A stretch of 64,000 bases of DNA, taken from contig JACYXH010000772.1 of NCBI GenBank assembly GCA_026745465.1, forward strand, positions 5,228,885-5,292,884. The letters are read 5' to 3'. Below are positions 1 to 17,892 of the stretch, piece by piece. A program made the position numbers and the translations under genes. Each line of letters opens with the position of its first letter. Positions within the stretch are counted from its first letter, which is position 1. The notes under the pieces are model-generated. The model was not told where the DNA came from. It made no database searches and saw only the letters and a program-made list of their open reading frames with translations. This stretch comes from Lota lota (lineage: Eukaryota > Chordata > Actinopteri > Gadiformes > Lotidae).

Positions 1-112
1 AACAGAAAGCCATTTTATTTCTTAATTGCTGTCTCAATTTCTTGTAGGTTTGCATGGATGTTAAGTGCACACAAAGCACGCACAAACACATACACACACA
101 TACATGTAGACC

Positions 113-226
<114 letters not shown>

Positions 227-506
227 GTGACACCTCTGAAGATCTAATGGCTTGTGTTTGACTCATGTTTAGCCTCTCTCAGCAGTACTTGGCTTTTGTT
301 GACCTACTGGCCATGGTTTGTTGGCAGTTTTAATGAGCTTGCTGTGTAGGGGGTTAGGCTGAGGTTACCTTTACTTTACACGTGTCTCTTACCGTTGTTT
401 GGATCAGGTAACGGCTCTGTAGAGTGGGAGCCTCTTTTCCATGGAAGTTGTGAGACATCACGGCATTTCATCATACTGGCATTAGTTTAACTCCTATACT
501 TGTCCC

Positions 507-612
<106 letters not shown>

Positions 613-1737
613 GGGTCCATGGTTAGGTTAGCTTAAAGCTGTGGTGTAGGGCTCGCTCAGTCATATTTCAACAACTGCTCAGTAGAAATAACGTAAATTG
701 AACCATGGACCCAGAACATATCCTAAAAGATCCTTCACAACCACTGAATCTAATTTGCTCACTGAGAAGATATAAGTCCATTTCAGAAAGTTTAAGGAAG
801 GCCGCACCTATCTTATGTTTTCCATAAGATCCTATCTATTATATCCAGGTTTCCATTTTATTTCAGTAAAATCTTCCAAGAGCACAAGGAAAACACATTC
901 TGTCTGTTCAAGACATACTTTGTCAATCAACACCTCTCTTCCTCGTGTGCTGTTGATCTAGAACAACTTTCTTATTCGCGACAGCATAACTTGTATAACT
1001 TGTGTTTCCCCTGCCTCTCAAACTCAGCTTTCATTCAACTATTCCCATCAGGACACACTTTGAAATCTGCATTTTCTTTTACTCAAGCAGCACCACCTTA
1101 GGCCAAACTCACACCTGTTTGGACCACCTACTGGCAGATGGCCCAGTCACAGGTAACACCCTAACACCCATGTCCTTACAAACCATCCATCTATAAATTA
1201 CACTTAATCCAATAGGCACAGAATATCCCTTGTCTACTTGCATTTAATCATGTGTTGCGATGCATTGTTTTCGTAGTGTTTTTTTAATTCAGTCTTGACT
1301 ACAGTGTCAGCAGTCTCCATGGTAAGAATGAGATCAAAACTGTTTCTGTCAAAATAGGATTGGCATCCACTTTAAGGTGAATGTAAATGAGGAATAGCTG
1401 AAATATTTGATAAAATTACATTGATTGCCCTCCAATAATCAAGTGTCCCACAGAGACATGTTTTGACATGCCAATAATCACAACTACCTCAATTAAGGAC
1501 ACTTCATTACACCACAGGCATGTGGTGTATTAACTCCTATGCTTGACGTTATCAGAAGTCAGTCATACCATCTTGCCCCCAAACACCCAGAAAATGGGTT
1601 ACATGCTGTTATATGATTCTTTTTAATTTTAATACTTCAAAGGCAAATGTATTTCCCACTAAATCTGTGATGAGAAGACTCAATTCAGCGAGGAGAGGAA
1701 ACCAAAACAACCCTTTGATTCCACGTGTTTGTCCCAG

Positions 1738-6372
<4,635 letters not shown>

Positions 6373-7095
6373 ATATGGTAGGGAGGACTGAAATGCACCC
6401 CCCGTTATGTAACAAGTATACTCACAGGGTTTTTAAACATTGATGATGCTGCTGGCACTCCGTCCATTCAGACCGTCAAATATATATTTTTTAAACCAAC
6501 GCCTCTTTAAACCTCTTTAAACCACACATCTCAACAATGTAAGTCCAATGTCATTAACAATTTCTATCATGTACACATATTTGAATGAGGCATTTCTGTT
6601 TAAATGTTTCATTGTTATTGTATGAAAGCCAATTTAATCTTTGCATTATGTGGGTTAAGTCAAGTCAAATATACAGTATTTGTACAGCTGTTGATCAATT
6701 TAGTTTGATAAACAATTCATTTTCAATGGTTTTATACATTTTTGGGGCATTGCTTATCCATGCTACTTTACTGTAATAGTAGCCTAAATAACCGCTCTGC
6801 AATTTTACTCAATGTTTTCCCAGTACAACATACAATATGAGTCCATTACATTTGTTACTCGAACGATGGCAGCAGAGATCATTCGAGTCTGCACTTTGCC
6901 TTTAAATAATATTTTTCCATGTTTATATTATTTTAAGCTTGTGTATGTTGTCATCATGGAAAAGAGAAACACACATTTCCAAAAATCACGTTTATTGCAG
7001 CGATGGAATCGAAACTGTCCAAATGTACATGTTTTTTTTAATACATTATATATTAATCACATTTAATATAAATAAAATAGTTTTTTATTAATACT
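6373..7095 (+). other. foxn1: foxn1 3' untranslated region
   Basis: AT-rich sequence without coding potential follows the foxn1 stop codon at 6370-6372. A canonical AATAAA at 7071-7076 is a good candidate polyadenylation signal, giving a UTR of about 0.7 kb. Confidence 0.6.
7071..7089. promoter_or_regulatory. Back-to-back polyadenylation signals for foxn1 (+) and unc119 (-)
   Basis: AATAAA lies on the plus strand at 7071-7076 and TTTATT (AATAAA on the minus strand) at 7084-7089. No other canonical minus-strand signal was noticed between here and the unc119 stop codon. Use by unc119 is inferred and would give it a 1.65 kb 3' UTR. Confidence 0.45.
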
Positions 7096-7577
7096 GAGTA
7101 TGCACTGGATATCAAAACAGGTGTCAGATTTCGACCATCACCTATTCATTTTATCTGACTATACAAAACGTCTATTTAAAACTCTTTTTGACATCCTACT
7201 GTAAGAATAAAGACCTGACGAGATATGCACATCGACAAAGTACCTCCACTTTCTCTGTGATACCCTGACATCTATGTGACCTGACTTTCGCTCTACTCCA
7301 ATGTTGAAAAACCATGAGCAAGTAAACATATTCCTCCCCATGCCCCTTTCCAGAAACTGCTAGACATTTGACCAATGAAAAGCTTCCCTTAGGAATAAAT
7401 AAATAAATAAAATAAAAATAAACTGTTGCTCTGGGATGTGATATGGGTAGGGCATAAAGGCGAGCACACCTTGCTTTATGGTTTCACCTCCCAGCTCACT
7501 GCCTCCTCTGCTGGTCAACAGGACATGAAACCTAGAATAAGTAAAACCCACTAAGAAGATTTCACACTATGGAATGT

Positions 7578-7586
7578 GTATGTATG

Positions 7587-7650
<64 letters not shown>
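7578..7650. repeat. (GTAT)n-(TA)n microsatellite
   Basis: A few GTAT units run into about 58 bp of alternating TA, in the inferred unc119 3' UTR or downstream flank. Confidence 0.95.
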
Positions 7651-7652
<2 letters not shown>

Positions 7653-7887
7653 ACTTTGTGTCTTTGTGTGTCTGCATACATACGATTGCACACACGGATA
7701 CATACTGTATGCAAACACACTAAGGCAAACTAACAAATACCATAGGACAGAGTCTGTTGTTAAGAGCATCAACAAGAACGGGGTGGGGGGAAGGTGGATG
7801 GTTAAGAGCGATGCTGGAGTCCTGAAAGGATACAGGAGCTGTTGAGTTAAACGGGTGCTGCTTCAGTTGCGAGGGTTCAGGTTTGTT

Positions 7888-7905
7888 GGGGGGGGGGGGG
7901 GGGGG
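7888..7905. repeat. Poly-G run (18 nt)
   Basis: Uninterrupted G on the plus strand, hence a C run in any unc119 transcript extending this far. Confidence 0.9.
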
Positions 7906-8140
7906 TTGTACTTGGCTCCCGCATGCACCACCAGTTGTCCCACAAGGCGGACACATAGTAAGTAACAAGTCTAAACTGAATTAAGCATGCACTCATCTCA
8001 GAGATGTCGTCAACCGCAGATCTTTTATACAGTTGTATTTAGTTTCCATTTAAAAAAAAAAATACAATATTTTCAGCTCTAAAAACATTACCAAGGTCCA
8101 GACCTCGGTGACCTCATAGCTGGCTACGGGCATGGTGTCA

Positions 8141-8672
8141 AGGGTCATGGAGTGATACAGGGGTCATGGAGTGATACGGGGGTCATGGGGCGATACGGGG
8201 GTCATGGAGTGATACAGGGGTCATGGAGTGATACGGGGATCATGGGGCGATACGGGGGTCATGGAGTGATACAGGGGTCATGGAGTGATATGGGGGTCAT
8301 GGGGTGATACAGGGGTCATGGGGTGATGTGGGGGTCATGGAGTGAGACAGAGGTCATGGGGTGATGTGGGGGTCATGGAGTGATACAGGGGTCATGGAGT
8401 GATATGGGGGTCATGGAGTGATACAGGGGTCATGGAGTGATATGGGGGTCATGGGGTGATACAGGGGTCATGGGGTGATGTGGGGGTCATGGAGTGAGAC
8501 AGAGGTCATGGGGTGATGTGGGGGTCATGGAGTGATACAGGGGTCATGGAGTGATACGGGGGTCATGGAGTGATACAGGGGTCATGGAGTGATACGGGGG
8601 TCATGGGGCGATATGGGGGTCATGAAGTGATACAGGGGTCATGGAGTGATACGGGGGTCATGGGGTGATCCA
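8141..8672. repeat. 19-bp minisatellite, about 28 copies
   Basis: Tandem 19-bp units of the form GGGTCATGGAGTGATACAG, with variants at a few positions (ACAG/ACGG/ATGG, GAGTGA/GGGCGA/GGGTGA). Blocks of variants are repeated in the same order (for example, the block containing GTGAGACAGAGG occurs twice), pointing to higher-order duplication. It ends about 70 bp downstream of the unc119 stop codon. Confidence 0.95.
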
Positions 8673-8743
8673 GCTTATATTCTGATTTGGGTTGGTCAGA
8701 GCAGAATAATACTAATATAATCATAATAATCCACACCAGGCCC

Positions 8744-11118
8744 CTATGCCCCCCCGCTGTAGGAGTAGTCGGCCTTGTTGTGCATCACCAGCTGGTTGTC
8801 CACAAAGTAGAAGCTGTCCGACTGCGTCTCATAAGGGTGCAGGATCATCTCACGCACTGTTGGTAGGAAGACACACGCACATCAGGAATCAGCAACGTCA
8901 CAACACATACCCATTTTGTGGTTTAATTATTTTACTGTGTTAGTATCGTTATTGTACATGCGTTTATTCTTTTTAGCATCTCTATATGTGTCTTTAGAAG
9001 CTTCTGAGTGTGTGTATGTGTGTGTGTGTTTGTCCATGTGTACTGTGCACAGACACACACGCACGCAAACCCACACACGCACATGTGTGTACCAGAAAGC
9101 TACTCACTGATTTCCTCAGACAGTGCGGGGAACTCATAGATGTGTTCGCATGTGTTCTTGCTGCTGGGCATGCAGAAGCCAAACTCAAAATCAAAGCTCT
9201 TGAGCAGCTGTTCGCGGAAGTAGTGCCTCTCGATCATCCGGAAGTTGTTGATGGGCGTGTCTCCCACCGTGAACTCCACCCTGGCAGAGGAGGGAAAAGT
9301 CCAGTCGGACAACATGAGTACACTGCTGTTTGATACGGTTCCAGGGTGCAACCAGTTCAACATAAAACATAACATAACAATTGTTAGTTGAGCATTGAGA
9401 CTTCAGTATTTGGAAAATGCCTGGATAGTTTCTAATGAATTAATTTTGACAGTTAAGATTGGTTATACTGACAAGATGTAGGAATACAAGTGTTTTTTTT
9501 GCCATCAAGTAAACTTAAGGGAGTTTGATTCAGATGTTTTGATTTATTGGCTAAAGCTTCCAACTTGATAGTGTGCTAGACTCAAACAGAAGAACATTAC
9601 AGAATATTACAAAATATTATGGGTGTAGAGTATGATGTCTTATCTGTCATCAGGTGTGTGAAGGATTTCCTTACGCTAACCACACCTGGATAGCATAGCT
9701 ACAAGTGGTGAAGGCCTATTGAAATGTGGCTGAATGGCTATTCATTTTTAGGATCTATCTTAATTGTAATGATTGGACACATTCTCTATCAATATATTAA
9801 ATCTGTACATCTGTACTCAGTCATTGAACACCTGCTTTTCCAATGCCATATGACCCATCTGCAGTTTTGTGCTACACACACACACACATTTTGGTTGCAA
9901 TGGGATGCTATTACTCGTTGTCCAAACTTACGTGGCTCCAACCTGCCGTAGGTGAAGGAAGGCCGGTGTGAACTGGTATCGGACAAACCGTCCAGCATTA
10001 GGGTCACAGTCCTTTCTACAGCCCGCTACATAAATAAGGATTACATTATATTTTGATTGAATCCATTTTCTATTTTGGCATGTGACAAAATACCATCATC
10101 TATTACCACAATGGCCAAAACATTGACTGCATCTAAGTTTGATTATTATTACAATATGTTTTAAATTCAATAATAATGGATTTATTGTGAAACAAAAGAC
10201 TTTGCTGGAATCAACCATTGTGGCATTTCTTCTCCAGCTGTGGTAGCAAGCTCACCTGGCATTGGAGGTTTAGTAATCTCAAACAGTACTGTGCCGGTCT
10301 CCATGTCCCGGATCTTAAACCTGGTGAAGTCGATCATGTGGACATTGTGCTCTGGAGAACAGAGGTAATCTGAAACAAACAAGCCGTCGTTTGGACATGT
10401 TTTAGATGTGATCATGTGTTTCAGTGTATGGCATTCTCCCATAAATCTATGACACCACTAAAGCTATTAGACTAAGTTACTGGATAAGTCCTTCGAGCGT
10501 TTAAGAACTAATAAGTATCATTCACCCTTAGGTCAGCTGGTAGTGAGCTTGCATCCCTATTTTATTTCTCACAGATTAATCTACTCATAGATGAATCCGT
10601 CCCATTGAATACTGTGCAAAGACAAATGGGGCATTTGGACGTGGCATCAAACCAATATTCTCTATATTGTAACCTATAATACGTTTCCAGTTTACTAGGT
10701 AGGTGTGTGGTAGGCAGGTGTTTCCAGACACCAGAGGGACCTCAGAGGGAAGCTATAAGCCTATTTTACTCGTCCAATCTGTCAAGATGTGATGTTGACA
10801 TAACCACACTTCTCTGGATACCTGGGCCAGTGTAATACACCCTCTGCTCCATCCCCACCACACCCTGTTAACCAACACTCACCCACACCAGGGCGAGAAC
10901 ACCCTTAACATAAAAACATGATATTGTATTAACAATATGGGTGTGTGGTGTGCGAGCTAGCCAGACAAACAGAGAGAGAGATAGAGATTGAGAGACACAG
11001 AGACTCCACTGCCCACTCCCTACGGGTTAGGCTTAGTAACTAAGAGGCTTATATTGTTTTACCATCACGTGGATTGATTGGCATACACAATAAACACACG
11101 TACGCACGCACACACGTA

Positions 11119-11184
<66 letters not shown>

Positions 11185-11298
11185 TACATTGTCTCTCTTT
11201 GGCAGAGCTGGGAAGCAGATGGGCCAAACAGGCTTTAGCCCATCTCTAGGGGATATTTTTAGGCTAGGTGTGAATGTGTGTTTGTGTGTGTGAGAGAC

Positions 11299-11342
<44 letters not shown>

Positions 11343-12837
11343 TGCACATGTTTTTTTTAAAGGATTTGGATCTCCAATAAACTCAAGTCCCAGGGCAGTG
11401 CTAACGGTTATTCATTGTAGATCATTATGAATGATCATAGATTCTGCCAAAGGAAGGACGTATCATCGTTAACATTATAATCATCAAAACGTCTCACCAC
11501 CAAATTGGCATCTCCTCACTTATTAATCTATTTACAACACACATTAACGGTACAATAAATAATAATACGACAAGAAATAGTGTAGTTGTATCAATCATTC
11601 AAATGTCCAGTATATGAATGATTATGATTATGTTAGATATTATTTTTACATTTGGCCTCATCTTATATCCCATTTTATTCTTATGGACAAGCAAACTAAT
11701 CTCATACAGTGCTCCCACGAGTGTATCTTCGTAGAAATTCAGATGATACTGTAGTGTATTATATTGTATATAATATGCTACGTTGCTCTTCACATGCAGT
11801 GAGCCTTGTCTGCAGTGATACAAGTTGTTACATGATCTTCTCATTGGTTAAATCTCAGCCAGTTGAACTAGGAGGTAATAAGGGAGGTCTGACTACATCA
11901 CATGCCTGCTGGACTTGCTGTCAACAGATTTCCATGTAAGCCGCTCTGACTCACGAATGGCAACTCTTTCTTCGTTGCCTCCACGCTGTAAGAGGGTTAG
12001 GCGGTTGCAGTGTGATGCAGTGCCTTTTAGTTCTGCTTCCTATTCCCAGGGCGGCTTATACTTCTGGTAATACCACTGGAAAGCAACAAGAAATCTGGGA
12101 CTGACTTGAGGCTATTTCTGCTAAATCATTAACAAAACAAAAAAAGCATGCAAGAATAATAGCCATTTCCTCAAAGAGGCAATGCATATTTTAACAGAAA
12201 ATTGGGCGCACATTTCAACACAGCACATAGACAAGACGTAATCATACGATACAACATATCACAGGCCTCCTGAATTGATATATATATAATAATTATCATA
12301 TCATGATCATGATGATTCAGATGAATGATATGAATCATATTCATATTCATAATAATCATTAATGATTATCATACACATTAAAAAGAGGGTTCCAAGCTGT
12401 TGACTTATACCCATTTGTGCTCTAAAATGACATGATGTCTTTAACCTATACAGGGTGCAACTCTAACTGTGCCATCAGAAATATTATATCTAATAATGGG
12501 CCAGCTACCAGCCATCAAGCCTTCATCCTATTCAAATAAAGATTACAATTTTAATTATATTGTATGTATGGTATGATAGACTAGAACATGCATGTATACA
12601 GCGTTATCGACCCATCAGCTTCTAAGTTGATTTATTGAAACTTTATGTCCGACTTTACAGGCTGACAGTAGGCAGCAACAACAAGACACCCCCATGTGAC
12701 CAAACAGAGCACTCTGGTCATTATGTAATACAGGAAGTGACCTCAAATCATGTGAGGTTCTAGCTACACTGACATGAAATCTACTACAGGACTAAAGTAA
12801 ATATATATATTGCATGTCATAATAATGGTCAATGAAA

Positions 12838-12882
<45 letters not shown>

Positions 12883-15800
12883 CACGTACATGCATGTGCT
12901 AGAGATAGAACAAGCAAGAGATAGAGAGCATAACAAAGAAAGAGAAATAGCGAGTGAGAGAGAGAGCTATAGAGAGCATAAGAGTGAGAGATTGGTAGAG
13001 TGAACGAGAGATAGAGAGAGAGAGAGCATAAGAGAAAAAGAGAGATAGAGAGCGAAACAGAGAGCTAGAGAGTGAAAGAGAGGGAAAGAGTGAAAGAGAG
13101 AGGGGGATATATAATGAAAGAGAAAGAGGGATAGAGAGTGAAAGAGAGAGGGATGGAGATTGATTGAGAAAGAGGGAGAGAGTGAAAGACAGCGAGTGAT
13201 AGAAAGTTAAAGAGAGAAAGAGAGAGAGTGACCATGCGGAAATACATATCTTTACCTGCAGTTTTTGTGAGTGTTAACCTTGCTATCTTTAGGTGCAAAT
13301 TACATTGTTCTCTATTGGAAAATTGTACACACACGCACATATAACACCTATGGCTTTATCCAGTACAAAGAGCACTGACAATTCTAAGAGTTCAGTCACG
13401 TTTATTTTCACAGTCAAGTAATGATTACAACGCAATAGATAAGACATCGAAGCATGTATTTTTGTTAGTGCCATGAATCATTTTGTGTCTGTGCGTCTGT
13501 AATTAAACATCAAACATGAAGGAGATGCTTGTTTCCAGAACATGCTTTAACCACATTGGCAGACTGCAAGAGACACCCGTCATAGTAAAACATAATCACA
13601 CAGCTCAGTTCATGTCACACTGCATCTTCTCACTGGAAATGCATTTTATTCAATAAATTCAATACTCACAGATTCTATGAACATTTGCCTGGGTCACAAG
13701 TTTGTGTTGCTGCTAATGTTGTTGGCAGGTGGCAATATCTTTTCCATGCACACTTCACACAACCATGCATGTACCTACACACACAGACACTTGCACATAC
13801 ACGCACACACTTGCACACATTTGTACACACACACACTCACACCGATTTTCTCCAGCGTGCACACGTCAAGTGCTCCACTTCACTTCCTTTAACACTGTCA
13901 CCTAGCAACACTCCTTGTGTGCCAGCTGGATTAGCTTGTCGCCTCATCCACCTGGCCGCTGTGAATCAACCAGCTCAGTGACTGGGACACAAAGTTGCAG
14001 GTTTTTTTGTTGACTTGATTTGGTTTTGATAAGGCTCTGGTGCTTGCCCATACTCGAAATTAGGAAGGGAATGTGGAAACGCTGACATAATTTAACAATT
14101 TACTTCCATTGGATTTGTGCCACGTTACCGACGGTTCAATATTTGAACGTATTCCAATTGGCAAAATGGTTTCCAAGTGCTTTTCTGTTCCTCACATTTA
14201 AGAGAACAAACGAAGAAAACGAATGATAGGTCTGTAGATGTATATGAGATATGAAGACATACATTAAGGACGAAGGTTATTCCCTTTGGCAGCCATTTCA
14301 AGGTGGTTCTAGAATGCTGTGTTGCTACAAATGCAAATAATGTCTGACATAACACACATCCGCAAGGAGCATTCATACAGACCCAACAGGCTTCCGTTTA
14401 TAGGCCCTTAATCCCTGAGATTATGTCCAGAGTTAGCGACTTTTTTGCCACAGGGTTTGGCTCCAGATAAAAAAAATGATCTTCTCTACAAATGATTACA
14501 GAGACAGCTGGATACGAGAACACATGCAGAGGAGATGCATGCAGATATGCTGGTGTTGTGTTTGGATCAAACTAAGATATGGCGGTAGAGGCCGGATGTG
14601 TTTACTCTGCATAACGCCACGGCGCAGATGTAAATAGAAAATGGGTAGTTCCGTTTCATATCAGGTGCCTGTAGGCGACTGGCATGCTGTGAGGTTCATG
14701 GAGAGGATGCGGTTTTAGCAGCTGAATGCAGATGAGATTGATTCTCTTATCTTCCTCCGGCTTGAAGGAGAGAATAGACGGAAAGAGTAGTTCTGTTGAC
14801 ACCGCCTGGTGCCGCCTGAGGACATATCGTTGGATATGGTTTCAGAGGCAGGAATTATGTGCCCTCCCAACACTATTAAAGTAATTACATAAAAGGTGTG
14901 GGTGAAGCTGTTTAACATAATGTTTGAATTGTTCAATCAGAAAAGAGCTTGTGGTTCAATTTTAGGATATATGACATATGATTATAATTGGAATTGGAAT
15001 ATGTGCAGTGTTCAGAAAGGACAATAGGCCCACATCAAAATCTAGATTTTATTTTATTTTATTGAAAAGGACGTATTTTATATTTAAAAAAAATTCCACT
15101 TTAAAACATCCTCTCATGCACCGTATACAATTTTTGTACTGATTGTGAATGGGCTTGTTATGAATCACTGAAGTCCTACTGGAATATGCACCAGCTTAAT
15201 AAAGGGTTGTATTCAGCTAAACATAAAGTTTGTGAAAGAGGGAAAGAGTGTAAAGAGGGTGAAAGAGAGGAAGCCCTATGATGAGAGCCAGAGCTTCCTC
15301 TGTTATTGTTAGCCGTTAGCGTATGAATCATTTCAGTTTTAAACATTTCTGAACAATGGTCTTCTTAACATTTCATCTTCTCGCTGGAAACCATCCCCCC
15401 TCGGCCGTTGCCTATATTCTGCTGTCTGGCGTCTTTAGATGGATATCTATCCTGTGTAGTTTACTTCCCTATTGGGTGCTTATGGGTGCCCGATGATTTG
15501 TTCTACCATCACAGTGGATTTATTAGGTTGTTGAAGCAAGCTACGGTAAACACCTGACTGTAATTTATTTCTGTATGGGACATTGTTCTGTATGAGAGAC
15601 AAAACATTCTACATTTTAAAGGACGTAACAAAGCCAGTGGGTCTGTGCTGTGGTGGGGTGAGTGTGATCTCTGGTCCAGCTGGTGATAACCAGCCTGGTG
15701 CTAAGGTCTTAAGGCAATATTTCTTCTGCAACAAGAAGCTTAGAGGGAAACATGGTAAGAGGAGGATATTATTACATGCTGCTACTGCATGCTTTGTAAG

Positions 15801-15884
15801 AATATATAAAATGATATATAGTGTATAATCATTTATTTATATTATATATATATATATACATTTTGCATGTGAAACACAATGATA

Positions 15885-15925
<41 letters not shown>

Positions 15926-16480
15926 CACACACACTTAATATGACCATAGGTCACCATCCACCCCACTCTTTTACCCAGCGACTCATCTTTCTCTCAGATA
16001 GAGGGCAAAAGTAGGCTTCTGTACTAGGTGGTATATAATTGTACATTTTGTACAACTATTTGAACAACAGTTTTTAACAGTACGTCATATTCATTTGAAT
16101 TGTATTCAATATCAAGAAACTATTAACATAACAACACTGAAAAGTGTTGTGTAGAAGAGATTTCAATGTATTTGGTGTGTTACATTAAATTTGACTGAGA
16201 ATGAAAGGTGAACCAACATCTTTTCCCGCCAATCCAGTCGCTCCAATTCCAACATGGCAGCCATGGGTTTAACACATTCTGCTTGGATTCCAACATCATG
16301 AATGAACTGCAGCTTATCTGGTCATACAAAATGCCACATTTCCAATGTGACACGAGAGTAGCGATAATACTTTGCCATTATACTCTGCCATAGTTCTTTT
16401 TTTTATATCTCACTGCTGCAGTCCTGTTAATGTATTTCCACAGAGGGGTTCCTAAACCATCATGGCCATGTGTGTGTGTT

Positions 16481-16531
<51 letters not shown>

Positions 16532-16584
16532 GTGTGCTTGCATGCATGCGTGTGTGAGAGCACAGTGTGTTTGTGCCATAGGGG

Positions 16585-16643
<59 letters not shown>

Positions 16644-16957
16644 TGTTATCCTGGTACACTGTTGGTGATAGGCTGACTGCTGGTCACTGCTCTCAATGTG
16701 AAGTGAAATGAAGTGTTCCACTACAGTCTCACTATGTCACTGTTCCTAATGAAAAGTCTGACAGTGGTCCGTCTTTAAGGGACATGTTGATACAATGATC
16801 AGTGACGTATTATTTAATCCTAAATGAATGTACTTATTTTTTAATATGTTGCAGGCTTTTCACTGGCTAGCTCAAGCTGTTTTTCGTGAGGCTGATACGA
16901 AACAAGGTAATTAAACTGTCCCATATCGTGCAAGTTATGGACCTGCACACACGAGGA

Positions 16958-16996
<39 letters not shown>

Positions 16997-17589
16997 CACT
17001 CAACAAGCTGTTAGTCTTCACTATGTTCTAATCGAGATATATCTAACGTTACAGAACGAGTTGCTCTTTTGTACATCCTCCAGCTCCTTTTATTAAGTGT
17101 CGCTGTCCATGGTATCGACGTACCCTGCCACTCATTTATCAGACGTAGATATGAACCGTTCTGAACCACATTGCAGAATATGGACAATTCAGGACAACCC
17201 CAGCTGGTCGAGGGCACCGTTGATGCTTGACTATTATATGATCTAGGGTATAGACAGTTGAATGTAAAGCGTTGACCAGCTATCCTTGCTAAACTAATGT
17301 TAGTTCACTTACTTTCGGTGATCTTCTGTAGCCCCAGCACATCTTCGGGTGTAATGATAGAATTTGTGAGCAATTCGTCCTCTTTGGTGCTTGGCACACC
17401 CGTGTCCGAATTGCAGCCTTGTTTCACTTTCATTTCTGCGGGCGCGTTTTGCTGCAACCGATCGGGACAAGGTTTGCTGGTGCTCTCGGTGCCTCCGTCG
17501 CCACCACTAGTCGTATTAGCTCGGGCCGATTTAGTGGAGTTGGAGCTGTTAATACACACAGCTTCTGAGCTGTTACAAGAATAGCTCAT
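8744..17589 (-). CDS. unc119: UNC119 lipid-binding chaperone
   Basis: UNC119 binds myristoylated N-termini (transducin alpha, ciliary proteins such as NPHP3, Src-family kinases) in a hydrophobic beta-sandwich and shuttles them between membranes and the cilium. Coding exons on the minus strand: 17589-17313, 10369-10256, 10025-9932, 9280-9108, 8856-8744; 771 nt, 256 residues. All junctions are GT-AG with matching phases. The first 90 residues are a Ser/Asn/Thr-rich variable head ending [14 protein letters not shown]. The GMP-PDE-delta fold follows: [59 protein letters not shown], and the hallmark [20 protein letters not shown] near the C-terminus. Family members are about 240 residues. Intron 1 is nearly 7 kb and repeat-rich. 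Whether this is the a or b teleost paralogue cannot be decided here. Confidence 0.95.
11127..11341. repeat. (CA)n and (GT)n tracts in inverted pair
   Basis: CA repeats at about 11127-11180 and GT repeats at about 11300-11340 are separated by about 120 bp of unique sequence, so the two tracts are complementary to each other. Confidence 0.9.
12840..13232. repeat. (GT)n followed by a long GA-rich homopurine tract
   Basis: About 38 bp of GT and a short alternating GC/CA patch lead into roughly 330 bp (12898-13232) that is overwhelmingly purine on the plus strand (GAGA, AGAGAAAG, GATAGAGAG motifs). Such tracts are prone to triplex formation and polymerase stalling. Confidence 0.9.
15888..15922. 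repeat. (CA)n microsatellite
   Basis: About 34 bp of CA dinucleotides, preceded by a short (TA)n stretch at about 15840-15860. Confidence 0.9.
16467..16643. repeat. Two (GT)n tracts
   Basis: GT-rich tract 16467-16528 (interrupted by TT) and uninterrupted GT about 16586-16642, separated by about 55 bp. Confidence 0.93.
16961..16995. repeat. Poly-G run (35 nt)
   Basis: An uninterrupted run of 35 G on the plus strand in unc119 intron 1, about 320 bp downstream (in transcript sense) of the first coding exon. Run length in an assembly is often unreliable. Confidence 0.9.
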
Positions 17590-17703
17590 TCTCCGTGCCT
17601 CCTCCTCCTCGTCCCCCTCCTCCCAATCTGCTATGGATGCTAATCAGCACCGGGCTCCGAGCTCGACTCAAGCAGGCCGTTCGTCTCGTAACAGGTATTT
17701 AAT

Positions 17704-17892
17704 CTAAGTCCGTTGGCTCCTTGAAAACCGACTGACCCTGAATTGGTTGGCTACGTCTGCCCAAAACTCCTGCAGTTCGCGGAGTGTCCGCCTGATGGAG
17801 CCATCACTGTAGCAGCTGAAGCGGCGATAGGCTGCCCCAACACCATCCTTTCTGTAGACCCAGAGCTTTTTGTCTAGAGACCATACTGACAT
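17704..17892 (-). CDS. Small reading frame upstream of unc119 (possible uORF or microprotein)
   Basis: A 62-codon frame starts MSVWSLDKKLWVYRKDG and ends at TAG 115 bp upstream of the unc119 start codon, same strand. It is compositionally protein-like (aromatic and charged residues, no low complexity) and includes SIRRTLRELQEFWADVANQF, which could form a helix. I do not recognise a family. If the unc119 transcript begins upstream of 17892 this is an upstream open reading frame; otherwise it could be a separate small gene or chance. Nothing in the sequence shows that it is translated. Confidence 0.3.
   Translation of the reverse strand: MSVWSLDKKLWVYRKDGVGAAYRRFSCYSDGSIRRTLRELQEFWADVANQFRVSRFSRSQRT

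Larger units (their letters stand above)
10370..17312 (-). other. unc119 intron 1, 6.9 kb, repeat-rich, no gene seen
   Basis: No coding exon or RNA gene could be supported. Besides the separately listed microsatellites, it holds an AT-rich patch with interleaved short palindromes (about 12280-12375) and a CA-rich degenerate stretch (about 13770-13850). Conserved enhancers are possible but cannot be judged from one sequence. Confidence 0.6.

Noticed and set aside
8141..8672. Regularly spaced repeats as a CRISPR array
   Set aside because: Units are contiguous with no unique spacers, and the genomic context is vertebrate; it is a minisatellite.
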